The notes beneath the pieces were generated by a model. That model made no database searches, was not told the DNA's origin, and worked only from the letters and a program-made list of their open reading frames with translations. Positions 10,851-19,229 of a stretch of DNA of 64,000 nucleotides are shown here, piece by piece (position 1 is the first letter of the stretch; every line of letters begins with the position of its first letter). Source of the stretch: Fructobacillus durionis (GTDB taxonomy: Bacteria; Bacillota; Bacilli; Lactobacillales; Lactobacillaceae); the NCBI RefSeq assembly GCF_900112405.1, contig NZ_FOLI01000001.1, positions 186,001 to 250,000 of the forward strand. Direction: 5' to 3'. A program made the translations under genes and the position numbers.

Positions 10851-12496
10851 TTTCTTTTTATCAAGGCGACTAGGGTAGTAAGCAGTATGCTAAGCGTAGA
10901 AGTTATAAATAATAATTTGTGCGAGCTTTCGTCTGATTGAACGTTTATAACGTGTTGACCTTTTTTAAGATTTAGGCAAACCATTTTGTTATTAATTGAT
11001 TTAATATTTTTACCATTATCTGTAATTTGGTAGTTAAAGTGATTGTACAAGACAGTAGGTAGCGTAATATTTGCATCACTATCGTTTATGACCAAGAACT
11101 GAATTGAATTTTCAGTTCGGTTAGTAATTGCAAATCGGCTATCTTTTGGATTCTTTATTTGAAGATTTTCTTTCAAGACGCCCTTTGGTATATAATCACC
11201 AAAACTATAGCGCGTAGTTACGATTTCTTTATAATTTTCCTGAGTGATTTTATCCCGATGGTTAGACCAACTAGGTTTAATCTGGGTAACATGAGATGAA
11301 CCATTAAATGTCAGAGCAATAATGACTAGAGAAATAAAGGTAATTATTAACTTTGGACTAATTGTTAGCCGTTGCATTGGATACAAAGCGACGGCGATAA
11401 CGATAAACAATACGATGAAGGCGTTTAATCGTCCAAGGAATTGAATCAAACCCAATGGCGTGTTCTTAAGTATCTCCCATGGGAAAATATTAAATGTGAG
11501 GACAAATAATATATCGGCAGAAATAATCCATGATTTACAAGCGGAATTTTGAACTTTCTTTGTAAATAACAAACAAGTAAGGACGAGTTGAATTAGCACA
11601 ACTGCAATACCATAGCTCCATGGTAGATTTTCTCCCATGCTATTAGTAAATAGTTGACTGATATAATCGTTAACATTTGATCCGGTAACTCCTAAGAAAG
11701 GAGTGATGAAGGGGGTTGCCCGTTTGTACATTAATAGAATGTTGAATAGGGAATATGCAGAAATTGCTAACGCAACGAGTGATGCGAAAACTAAGCTCTT
11801 AATTATTTCTAGGTTAATTTCTTTTTTAATTACTTTGTTAATTTCATAAATGATAATAAAGCAAATAGCCATCATTAATGATAGTAGATGACTATTTCCC
11901 AACATTCCCATGGATAAGCCAAGAACAAAAATACCTTTTTTTTGGCCTCGATGGATTTGGATTAACCCTAGGATTACTAAGGGCATCCAGGCATAACCAA
12001 AACATTCACCAATGGCGACTCGTGTGTATAAATCAATAAAATGGAAATTATTGAATTCATAAATAATTGTTCCAAACCATATCATCCAATAATTATTAGT
12101 TAATGATTTTAACAAACTAAATGTGTTAACAATGGTCAGTAAATTTAATAGAAAGAAACCCCATATAAGGCCTGTATACGGATCGCTAATAAATAACCTA
12201 GGTATGATAAAAGTGAATCCACCAATCCAAGGATACATGGCGCTAATCGCAACTCCTGGATAACTAAAATAGCTTGGTGCTACTAAATAGTTAAACATTG
12301 AAGGAATATGGTGATTTTGAAGTGCTAGTATGACGTTTTCAAAGCGGTTCAAGTGAAAAAAACCGTCAGTTGAGCAGTTAAAATATCCTTGTGAAAATGC
12401 TGGAAGTAGACTAAACGCAGCAAAGACTACTATTAATAATGAGTTGAATAGTATGAGTGCTTTTTTGGATGTGATTATTTTATGTAATGTTGACAT
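10847..12496 (-). CDS. PTPS-related/YfhO-like polytopic membrane protein
   Basis: A 549-residue membrane protein with about 11 hydrophobic helices. Near residue 40 it has YFNCSTDGFFHLNRFEN, an acidic/aromatic loop like the one in the 5147 gene. PLGLIQFLGRLNAF lies near residue 350, matching the QFPxR motif of its relatives. It ends with a soluble domain and a last helix followed by KRK. It is transcribed against all neighbours and stands alone between a shared terminator and a divergent intergenic region. The ribosome site before the ATG (AGAGAATAAGC) is weak. Probably a surface polymer-modifying membrane protein; no activity can be assigned. Confidence 0.7.
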   Translation of the reverse strand: MSTLHKIITSKKALILFNSLLIVVFAAFSLLPAFSQGYFNCSTDGFFHLNRFENVILALQNHHIPSMFNYLVAPSYFSYPGVAISAMYPWIGGFTFIIPRLFISDPYTGLIWGFFLLNLLTIVNTFSLLKSLTNNYWMIWFGTIIYEFNNFHFIDLYTRVAIGECFGYAWMPLVILGLIQIHRGQKKGIFVLGLSMGMLGNSHLLSLMMAICFIIIYEINKVIKKEINLEIIKSLVFASLVALAISAYSLFNILLMYKRATPFITPFLGVTGSNVNDYISQLFTNSMGENLPWSYGIAVVLIQLVLTCLLFTKKVQNSACKSWIISADILFVLTFNIFPWEILKNTPLGLIQFLGRLNAFIVLFIVIAVALYPMQRLTISPKLIITFISLVIIALTFNGSSHVTQIKPSWSNHRDKITQENYKEIVTTRYSFGDYIPKGVLKENLQIKNPKDSRFAITNRTENSIQFLVINDSDANITLPTVLYNHFNYQITDNGKNIKSINNKMVCLNLKKGQHVINVQSDESSHKLLFITSTLSILLTTLVALIKRK

Positions 12497-12634
12497 GCTT
12501 ATTCTCTATTTTTTTGACTTTTATTTTTCTAACCTTATATAAAATATCACATTTTTACTCTAAAAAACTTAGTAAGGCCATTTACTTTTTAATATTTAAG
12601 GAGTGGTAAAAGGAAGTAGTTCAGTTTTTCAATA

Positions 12635-12643
12635 TGATATAAT
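12635..12643 (+). promoter_or_regulatory. Extended -10 promoter for the tandem GT2 genes
   Basis: TGATATAAT fits the extended -10 form (TGn-TATAAT), 31 bases before the ATG at 12674. No good -35 hexamer is visible. It lies in the 177-base divergent spacer, which is otherwise AT-rich with no other clear feature. Confidence 0.6.
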
Positions 12644-12673
12644 CAATTAGATAAATCACGATAAGGATATGAC

Positions 12674-13585
12674 ATGACAAAATCAGTATCAGCAGTCGTT
12701 GTGACCTATAATCGGTTAGAGCTGCTTAAAGAAGTTATTGAAAGCATTAAAAGCCAAACGGTTCCTGTGTCCCATCTTATAGTGGTGGATAACGCCAGTA
12801 ATCATGATACTAAGGATTATCTTGAATCTTTAGGGAATAGTATTGATTATCTCAGATTAGAAGAGAATCTGGGAGGTGCCGGTGGTTTTAACCATGGAAT
12901 TCGTTATTTTATGGAAGAAACAAAGGATGACTTTGTTTGGGTAATGGATGATGATACTGTCACTCATCCTGACACATTGGAACAGTTGTTAAGCTATGCA
13001 GATGATCAACCAAACTTTTCATTCTTAGCTTCCGATGTTCGTTGGATTGATGGCCATCGTTCAAAGATGAACCTTCCATCAGCGGTTGAGAAACAACCAG
13101 GCGATGGTGAAGTTCCCGAAGATCAAGTTGAACCCCTAGAACTTAAAAACGCTAGTTTCGTTTCACTGATGATTAAGCGGGAGATTATCGAAAAAATTGG
13201 TTTGCCAATTACTGATTTCTTCATTTGGGGTGACGACATTGAGTATACTGAGCGTGCTGCTCGAGTTGCTCCCGGTTATTTTGTGCCTGCCTCAAAGGTA
13301 ACGCACAAAATGGCCAGCAATGTTGGTTCATCACTAATGGATGACGGTCCCAATCGAACACCTCGGTATTTTTACTCATATCGAAACCGTTACTATTATG
13401 TAAACCAGCGCGAATTTTTACCACGCCTAAAGGGAATGGTTAAATTACACTTAGAGCTTTGGCAGATGCGTTTTGCTAAAACAGAACGTAAAGATGAAAA
13501 GTTAGCAGTTTTGAAAAAAGGTTTGAAGGCTGGTAGAAGTTTCCGACCTGACGTTGAATTTGCAAAGAATAATAAAGATATTTAA
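12674..13585 (+). CDS. GT2 glycosyltransferase, GlfT2/rhamnosyltransferase-like (tandem copy 1)
   Basis: A 303-residue soluble GT2 enzyme. Seen: VVVTYNRLELL near residue 10, IVVDNAS near 40, ENLGGAGGFNHG near 75, WVMDDDT (DxD metal site) near 100, and FFIWGDDIEYTERA near 180, typical of galactofuranosyl/rhamnosyl-type transferases. It lacks membrane helices, so it acts in the cytoplasm on a nucleotide sugar. AAGGATATGAC precedes the ATG. The next gene, 20 bases downstream, is a clear paralogue, indicating tandem duplication. Donor sugar and acceptor are not identifiable. Confidence 0.85.
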   Translation: MTKSVSAVVVTYNRLELLKEVIESIKSQTVPVSHLIVVDNASNHDTKDYLESLGNSIDYLRLEENLGGAGGFNHGIRYFMEETKDDFVWVMDDDTVTHPDTLEQLLSYADDQPNFSFLASDVRWIDGHRSKMNLPSAVEKQPGDGEVPEDQVEPLELKNASFVSLMIKREIIEKIGLPITDFFIWGDDIEYTERAARVAPGYFVPASKVTHKMASNVGSSLMDDGPNRTPRYFYSYRNRYYYVNQREFLPRLKGMVKLHLELWQMRFAKTERKDEKLAVLKKGLKAGRSFRPDVEFAKNNKDI

Positions 13586-13605
13586 TAGAAAGCAGAATTA
13601 TAAAA

Positions 13606-14505
13606 ATGTCTGAACAAAAAAAAGTTTCTGCGGTTGTCGTCACATATAACCGCTTAGATTTGTTGAAGCAATCTTTGGAAGCACTTTTTAACCAAGAATA
13701 TCCATTGTCACACATCATTGTTGTTGATAATAAGAGTGAAGCAGATACGAAGGAATACTTAGAATCTCTTGGTGATAAGATTGATTACCTTCGTTTAGAA
13801 GAAAACCTCGGTGGTGCCGGCGGCTTTAACCGTGGTGTACGTTATTTTGCTGAACATACAGATGACGATTACGTTTGGTTGATGGATGACGATACAATGG
13901 CACATCCAGATACATTGGCAAAGTTTATGGATTTTGCTAATGAAAAGCCAGAGTTCTCATTCTTAGCATCAAAGGTGCTTTGGAAAGACGGATCGCTTGC
14001 AAAGATGAACGTGATGCACTACATGAATAACAAGTTGATTCCTGCTACGGAAACAAAGCCTGTTCAAACTCGTAACGCTACCTTTGTTTCACTACTCGTT
14101 TCTCGTGCTGCTGTTGAAGCTGTTGGATTACCAATTACTGACTTCTTTATTTGGGGGGATGACATCGAGTACACGGAACGTGCTGCTCGCTTCATGCCAG
14201 GATACTTTGTTCCGGCAGCTCAAGTAACGCATGCTACTAAGGGAAACGTTGGCTCATCATTGCTGAATGACTCTGCCGACCGTACGCCTCGTTACTACTA
14301 TCACTACCGTAATAAGATTTACTATGCACGTCAACGTGATTGGTATCGAAAGCTTCGTGCAGAAGTTCGACCTTGGTTGGATTATGTACAGATTTCATTC
14401 TCAAAAACTGAGAATAAAAAGGGAAAGTTGGCTATCATCCGTAAGGGTGTAAAAGCTGGATTTAATTTTAATCCTGTTGTTGAAACAGTGAAAAAAGAAA
14501 AATAA
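13606..14505 (+). CDS. GT2 glycosyltransferase, GlfT2/rhamnosyltransferase-like (tandem copy 2)
   Basis: A 299-residue paralogue of the preceding gene with the same landmarks: VVVTYNRLDLL, VVDNKSE, ENLGGAGGFNRG, WLMDDDT and FFIWGDDIEYTERAAR. The strongest differences lie between residues 130 and 160. Its codon choice is closer to the core genes than copy 1, with more TTG and C-ending codons. A hairpin terminator follows, so the two genes form a two-gene unit. Successive sugars of one polymer could be added by the pair; this is inference from the duplication. Confidence 0.85.
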   Translation: MSEQKKVSAVVVTYNRLDLLKQSLEALFNQEYPLSHIIVVDNKSEADTKEYLESLGDKIDYLRLEENLGGAGGFNRGVRYFAEHTDDDYVWLMDDDTMAHPDTLAKFMDFANEKPEFSFLASKVLWKDGSLAKMNVMHYMNNKLIPATETKPVQTRNATFVSLLVSRAAVEAVGLPITDFFIWGDDIEYTERAARFMPGYFVPAAQVTHATKGNVGSSLLNDSADRTPRYYYHYRNKIYYARQRDWYRKLRAEVRPWLDYVQISFSKTENKKGKLAIIRKGVKAGFNFNPVVETVKKEK

Positions 14506-14532
14506 TTTCTAGTTTTATTGACTAGCTCACAG

Positions 14533-14570
14533 AATATCCCGTTTGCTAAATAGCCAACGGGATATTTCTA
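14533..14570 (+). terminator. Hairpin terminator after the GT2 pair
   Basis: AATATCCCGTT pairs with AACGGGATATT, with a further inner GC stem around loop TAAATA, followed by a short T-rich stretch. The T-tract is weak, so some read-through into the levansucrase gene is possible. Confidence 0.65.
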
Positions 14571-14623
14571 TGTAGGGATTATGTAGTGCATTTTGAGAGA
14601 ATGTATGAATAACGGGAAAGAAG

Positions 14624-16168
14624 ATGGATTTAAAGAGAAGTAATCGAAAAAAGAAGAAACACCCAATTTTAAAGAGCATGCTTTTTCTGGCGTTGCTTCT
14701 GGTGATTGGAACTGGAATTTGGGGATGGCATAACCGTCGAAACATTCGTTTAGCCATTAACCAAATGGGCGTTGCGCATTTAACACGGCAGGACTTTTCT
14801 AAGACAGAAGAGAAGGTCAAAAACAGTACTGATTACCGTGTGCCCGATGCTAAAGAAGATAAGCTATTGAGTAACATACCTAGTGCTAAGCAATACAATA
14901 GCAAAACTGGTCAGTGGGAACCGGTGATGGCTTGGGATTCTTGGCCAGTAACAACGCCGGATGGCACGGTTGCCAATTACCATGGGTATCGTTTAACGAT
15001 GGCGCTTACAGCTGTTGGGAATCGTAGTAATGATATCGGTTCTAAGATTGGTTTATATGCTCAAAAGATTTCGGATAAAAACACGGATGCTTCGTCTTGG
15101 ATATATTTGGGTAATGTATTCTCTAGTTTCGGAGAAGGAAAGGCTTCGTCTAAGGATGATTGCCTTAACCAAGCGATTGGTGAATGGTCTGGAACAACTA
15201 CCCAAATGAATAAGAGCGACAATACTCTTCGAATGTTTTATACCAATCGATACGGGACAAATAAGCCTGGGCAAGCATTAACAACGGCGAAAATTGAGAT
15301 TGATCCTAAGGTTGGGGATGATTGGAAATCTGGACTTGTCATTAACCACTCTAAAGCTTCTGATCATAAAACTGTTTTTGCAGGTGATGGTAAGTATTAT
15401 CAAACGGTTGATCAGATTCAATTTAAAGGGGATTCCGCTGATTCCTATGCTTTGCGTGATCCACATTTTGTTGCAGATGGTGGTAAGTACTACCTGGCTT
15501 TTGAAGGAAATACTGGAACAGAAACCGGCTATCAAGGTAAAAATAATTTTTCAAACGCTAAATATTTTGGTAGTTCGTCATTCTTTAAAAAAGATGTGAA
15601 TCGTTTGAATAAAAAGGGTAATGAAACGGAGTACAACCGCACATACTTAGCGAATGCAACATTAGGAAAATTGGAATTGAATTCTGACTTTACCGTTAAG
15701 AAAATTATGAAGCCAATGTTGACAGCTAACGCAAGTTCCGATGAAATGGAGCGTCCTAATCTCTTTGAATACAAGGGAAAGTGGTATCTCTTTACTTGTT
15801 TCTGGGGAAACAAGATGGTAACTAATAATAATTATTACCTTGGTAAAACCTATATGTTTGGTTACGTTTCAGATAACGGGATTAATGGCACTTACAAACC
15901 GTTAAATGGAAATGGCTTAGTGATGCAAAGCTCCTTTAAAATGAATGACCCAAGATATCCTTATGCTTGGTTAGTAGTGAAGCCATCTAAAATTGTGAAT
16001 AACCGTTTTGTAATCACGTCATTTGAAGGGAACCGTACTTTTTCACCAAGTTTCATGGTGGAGATTAACGGTCATAGCACAAAGATGGTAACGAATGAGG
16101 TTCTTGATCAAGGAGCCTTAGAGACAACAGGAAAGACCTATTCTGCTACAGCACAGCCTGCAGAATAG
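14624..16168 (+). CDS. Membrane-anchored GH68 levansucrase (copy 1)
   Basis: A 514-residue GH68 fructosyltransferase, expected to build levan or fructo-oligosaccharides from sucrose outside the cell. A basic N-terminus and one helix (about residues 17-36) without a clear cleavage site suggest a signal anchor. Catalytic residues are present: nucleophile Asp105 in WDSWP, Asp279 in RDPHF, acid/base Glu376 in DEMERPN, plus EWSG near 187. There are no C-terminal binding repeats or LPXTG, unlike many Leuconostoc levansucrases. The GH68 domain fills the protein to its end. The stop overlaps the leader of a DUF6056 gene. Two further GH68 copies lie downstream. Levan versus inulin specificity cannot be told. 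Confidence 0.9.
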   Translation: MDLKRSNRKKKKHPILKSMLFLALLLVIGTGIWGWHNRRNIRLAINQMGVAHLTRQDFSKTEEKVKNSTDYRVPDAKEDKLLSNIPSAKQYNSKTGQWEPVMAWDSWPVTTPDGTVANYHGYRLTMALTAVGNRSNDIGSKIGLYAQKISDKNTDASSWIYLGNVFSSFGEGKASSKDDCLNQAIGEWSGTTTQMNKSDNTLRMFYTNRYGTNKPGQALTTAKIEIDPKVGDDWKSGLVINHSKASDHKTVFAGDGKYYQTVDQIQFKGDSADSYALRDPHFVADGGKYYLAFEGNTGTETGYQGKNNFSNAKYFGSSSFFKKDVNRLNKKGNETEYNRTYLANATLGKLELNSDFTVKKIMKPMLTANASSDEMERPNLFEYKGKWYLFTCFWGNKMVTNNNYYLGKTYMFGYVSDNGINGTYKPLNGNGLVMQSSFKMNDPRYPYAWLVVKPSKIVNNRFVITSFEGNRTFSPSFMVEINGHSTKMVTNEVLDQGALETTGKTYSATAQPAE

Positions 16169-16188
16169 TGATTGAAAGAGAGCAGTTA

Positions 16189-17517
16189 ATGCGTAAACTT
16201 TTTGATAAAAAATCGATTATTTGGTGGGGATTATCCATCATATTCTTTATCTATTTTCTAGTAATGAACTTGGATACACCGCTTTTTGATGATGACCTTT
16301 ATGTGAGTTCACATCAAACTTTCGTTAGCCTATATAATCAAGCACATGCTGATTATTTTGGCTGGAATGGTCGTGCAGTGGGGCAGACCCTTTGGCGGCT
16401 GCTCATAGCAAGCCAAGGAATTGGCGCAAGCTTAGCGATTGCAGTAGTTTCAGTTGGATTGTTCTGGCTAATTGGAAAGTTTGCAAAGAATTCGTCCACT
16501 AAAAATTGGGCAATCCTTTTGCTTTCATTTTCTTCTGTAATGGCCTTTGCACCTGTTATTGGTCAAACAATGTTTTGGCGAGCAGGTGCTGGTAATTATC
16601 TGATGACGACAGTGTTGATTTTACTTTTTATTTTGCCGTTTTATCAGTGGTATCATAAAAAAATAAGTTTTTCTTCCAATTGGTGGTATTTATTACCAGT
16701 TTTTGCTTTTATTGCAGGCTGGTCCAATGAAAATACTGCTGGTGGAGGTTTGTTAGCTGTCCTTCTTTATCTAGTGTTGGGTAAGTATTGGAAGCAGCTT
16801 AAATGGGCGGTTAGCCAAGCCTTATCAGTTATCGGATTTATTATCGGTTACGCTTTTCTAGTATTAGCGCCAGGTAACAGTGCGCGTACACATGCACAGA
16901 TGCCTGCTTGGTGGTTTGACCAGTCGACTTTTACCCATTTTAAAACTGGATTTAAAGAGGTAACTAAATCCTTATACCACGGTTACTTAGCTTTATTACT
17001 CTTACTTTTGGTTTTGACCGTTTTGGTTATTCTATATAAGGGTTGGGCAAAGGTGATTGAAAGTACTCTATTTACCATTGCTGGATTAGCAACGATTTAT
17101 GTTCTTTCATTTGCACCGATGGGACAAGATGGCGGTCGTTCTTTCTTTGGCGGATCGATTTTCTTAATTATTGCATTGGTTCGCTTGCTAGCCACCTTAT
17201 TTGAAGGCAAGCAGGTAAAAACTCGTTACATTGCTGGAGCCTTTGCTTTTTGTATTATTGCTCTAGGCTTATACCGTGTAGCGGTTGGCACTGTGGATGC
17301 CCATAAGTCTAATCAAGCCATTCGGGAGCGTTATGAAGTGCTTGATAGCAAGAAGTCTTCCCGTGAGGTTGTTAAGGTTCCAAAACTCTCATATTATCCA
17401 CAAAAGAAGTTTGCCGTGGATTATCAATTAGAGGAACTATCCTCAAATCAAACGGATATCTTCCCTAACACGGGATATAATGTTCACTTTGATCTCCAGG
17501 GGATTTTATTGAAATAA
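16189..17517 (+). CDS. DUF6056-family polytopic membrane protein (copy 2)
   Basis: About 442 residues with some ten helices. It shares with the gene at 3472 the motifs FWRAGAGNYLMTT, AGWSNENTAGGG and LAPGNSAR. The ATG at 16189 is preferred to the GTG at 16168, which overlaps the levansucrase stop, because GAAAGAGAG sits at the right distance before the ATG. It lacks the long C-terminal domain of copy 1. It is joined to the GH68 gene with 20 bases between and followed by a strong terminator, so the two form an operon. A role in levan or wall polymer handling is guilt by association only. Confidence 0.75.
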   Translation: MRKLFDKKSIIWWGLSIIFFIYFLVMNLDTPLFDDDLYVSSHQTFVSLYNQAHADYFGWNGRAVGQTLWRLLIASQGIGASLAIAVVSVGLFWLIGKFAKNSSTKNWAILLLSFSSVMAFAPVIGQTMFWRAGAGNYLMTTVLILLFILPFYQWYHKKISFSSNWWYLLPVFAFIAGWSNENTAGGGLLAVLLYLVLGKYWKQLKWAVSQALSVIGFIIGYAFLVLAPGNSARTHAQMPAWWFDQSTFTHFKTGFKEVTKSLYHGYLALLLLLLVLTVLVILYKGWAKVIESTLFTIAGLATIYVLSFAPMGQDGGRSFFGGSIFLIIALVRLLATLFEGKQVKTRYIAGAFAFCIIALGLYRVAVGTVDAHKSNQAIRERYEVLDSKKSSREVVKVPKLSYYPQKKFAVDYQLEELSSNQTDIFPNTGYNVHFDLQGILLK

Positions 17518-17524
17518 CGTAATT

Positions 17525-17558
17525 GTCCGTAAACAATGACTTGTTTACGGACTTTTTA
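17525..17558 (+). terminator. Intrinsic terminator
   Basis: A perfect 12-base stem, GTCCGTAAACAA with TTGTTTACGGAC, loop TGAC, then TTTTT. It ends the levansucrase-DUF6056 operon. Confidence 0.95.
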
Positions 17559-17609
17559 TATAATGAATAGGTAAATCATGAGAGTAAGTTGAAACAGGAG
17601 AGATGTTTG

Positions 17610-19103
17610 ATGAAGTCCGGGATTCACATTGGGTTAGTTGCAATCGCTTTAATTACATTGGGGAGTGTTGCTACCTACAAATATCAGCATAAAAGTGAGG
17701 GTGAAACGACGCATTACACGAGGGCTGATCTATTATCTTTAAGTTCGCAAGTTAAAGAAAAAAAGTACCAGGCACCGCAAGTCACAAATACGGCCTTAAT
17801 GAAAGATGTCCCATCCGGAAAGGTGTGGGATGCTGCGACAAATAAAGAAGAGGATGTGCTAGTTTGGGACTCTTGGCCTGTCACTGATAAGGATGGAAAT
17901 GTAGCTGATTATCACGGCTATCATATCGTCATTGGTTTAACTGCAAAAGGGGCTCGTCAAGACTCTTCGGGTGTAAAACTCGGTATGTATATTCAAAAGG
18001 CCTCCGTAAAGGATGATGATATTTCATCCTGGCAGTACATTGGTGACGTCTTTAATACGTTTGGTGAAGGACGCGATAAATCCAAAAAGGATAAGTATCT
18101 TGATCAAATTGTAAGTGAATGGTCTGGTTCAACCGTTCAGTTGAATAAAAATGACAATACTTTACGAGTTTTCTATACAAATAAAGTCGGTAAGGAAGGG
18201 CAGGCTCAGGCTCTTACAACTGCCAAAATTCAGGTTGATCCAAAGGATGGTCAGAACTGGTCAAGCGGTTTAAGTATTAATCACGCAAAGGCCTCAGACC
18301 ATAAGACTGTTTTTGTTGGGGATGGTAAATATTATCAGACCGTTGATCAAATTGAAAAAAAGAATGGTGTCACTGATTCTTTCGCCATGCGTGATCCTCA
18401 TATTGTAGTAGATGGTGATAAGTATTATTTAACGTTTGAAGGAAATACCGGAACAAAAGCTAATTATCAAGGTAACAATAACTTTAATAACCAAGCTTAC
18501 TATGGTAGTGACTCGCTCTTTAAGTCTGAAGTAGAGCGGTTGAAGGCTAATAAGCAATCGGAAGAATATGCCCGGGCCTACCTGTCTAATTCAGCTTTGG
18601 GTAAATTAGAGCTAAATAAGGATTTCACAGTTAAAAAGGTCATGAAACCAATGGTGACCTCTAATGCAACGCATGATATGTTTGAACGCCCTAACCTTGT
18701 TAAATACAAGGGACGTTGGTATCTCTTTACTTCTGTATGGGGCATCTACCTAGCTTCTTCAGATCCTGCATTGAAGTCACAGACATTCATGTTGGGCTGG
18801 GTTTCAGATGGTGGTATCAATGGCACATACCGTCCGTTAAACGGTAATGCTTTGGTATTGGCCTCCGATATTCCCTTAGATAAAAAGAATATGATGTATT
18901 CATACTTGGCTATTCCTTCTAATAAAAAGAATAAGAGCGAATTTATTGTAACGGCCTTTCAAGGTAGCAGAACTTTTGCTCCAAGTATGAAAATTGAAGT
19001 ACATGGTGATAAGACAAGTGTGAATAATAATATTTTGTTAAACCAGGGTGCGGTAGTTGATTCTGGTAAATATTACAAAACAACTGCCCAAAATATTAAG
19101 TAA
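17610..19103 (+). CDS. Membrane-anchored GH68 levansucrase (copy 2)
   Basis: A 497-residue GH68 enzyme. The ATG at 17610 is chosen because AGGAGA lies eight bases upstream; an in-frame TTG at 17589 has no such site. A short helix (about residues 5-24) anchors or exports it. Catalytic residues: Asp87 (WDSWP), Asp262 (RDPHI) and Glu359 (DMFERPN), with SEWSG near 170. It lacks binding repeats. It is clearly paralogous to the copies at 14624 and 21161 but well diverged, so duplication is not recent. It has its own terminator downstream. Confidence 0.9.
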   Translation: MKSGIHIGLVAIALITLGSVATYKYQHKSEGETTHYTRADLLSLSSQVKEKKYQAPQVTNTALMKDVPSGKVWDAATNKEEDVLVWDSWPVTDKDGNVADYHGYHIVIGLTAKGARQDSSGVKLGMYIQKASVKDDDISSWQYIGDVFNTFGEGRDKSKKDKYLDQIVSEWSGSTVQLNKNDNTLRVFYTNKVGKEGQAQALTTAKIQVDPKDGQNWSSGLSINHAKASDHKTVFVGDGKYYQTVDQIEKKNGVTDSFAMRDPHIVVDGDKYYLTFEGNTGTKANYQGNNNFNNQAYYGSDSLFKSEVERLKANKQSEEYARAYLSNSALGKLELNKDFTVKKVMKPMVTSNATHDMFERPNLVKYKGRWYLFTSVWGIYLASSDPALKSQTFMLGWVSDGGINGTYRPLNGNALVLASDIPLDKKNMMYSYLAIPSNKKNKSEFIVTAFQGSRTFAPSMKIEVHGDKTSVNNNILLNQGAVVDSGKYYKTTAQNIK

Positions 19104-19121
19104 TTTAGAAAAAGACACTTT

Positions 19122-19155
19122 AAAAGCGGAAGGTAGAGCCTTTCGCTTTTTTATT
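19122..19155 (+). terminator. Intrinsic terminator
   Basis: AAAAGCGGAAGG pairs with CCTTTCGCTTTT (one mismatch), followed by a T-rich tract, 18 bases after the levansucrase stop. Confidence 0.85.
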
Positions 19156-19178
19156 TAATTATTTTAACTTTCATTTAG

Positions 19179-19187
19179 TGTTATAAT
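19179..19187 (+). promoter_or_regulatory. Extended -10 promoter for the KxYKxGKxW protein gene
   Basis: TGTTATAAT is an exact extended -10 element, 42 bases before the ATG at 19230. No convincing -35 hexamer is visible. Confidence 0.6.
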
Positions 19188-19229
19188 TATTTTATTATTG
19201 TTTCAAAAAAATTACGGAGAGCGATAGAA

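Noticed and set aside
15278-15813. Minus-strand reading frames inside the levansucrase genes
   Set aside because: They mirror the GH68 coding frames and lack ribosome sites.
16168-16188. GTG at 16168 as start of the DUF6056 protein
   Set aside because: It overlaps the previous stop and has no ribosome site; the ATG 21 bases later does.
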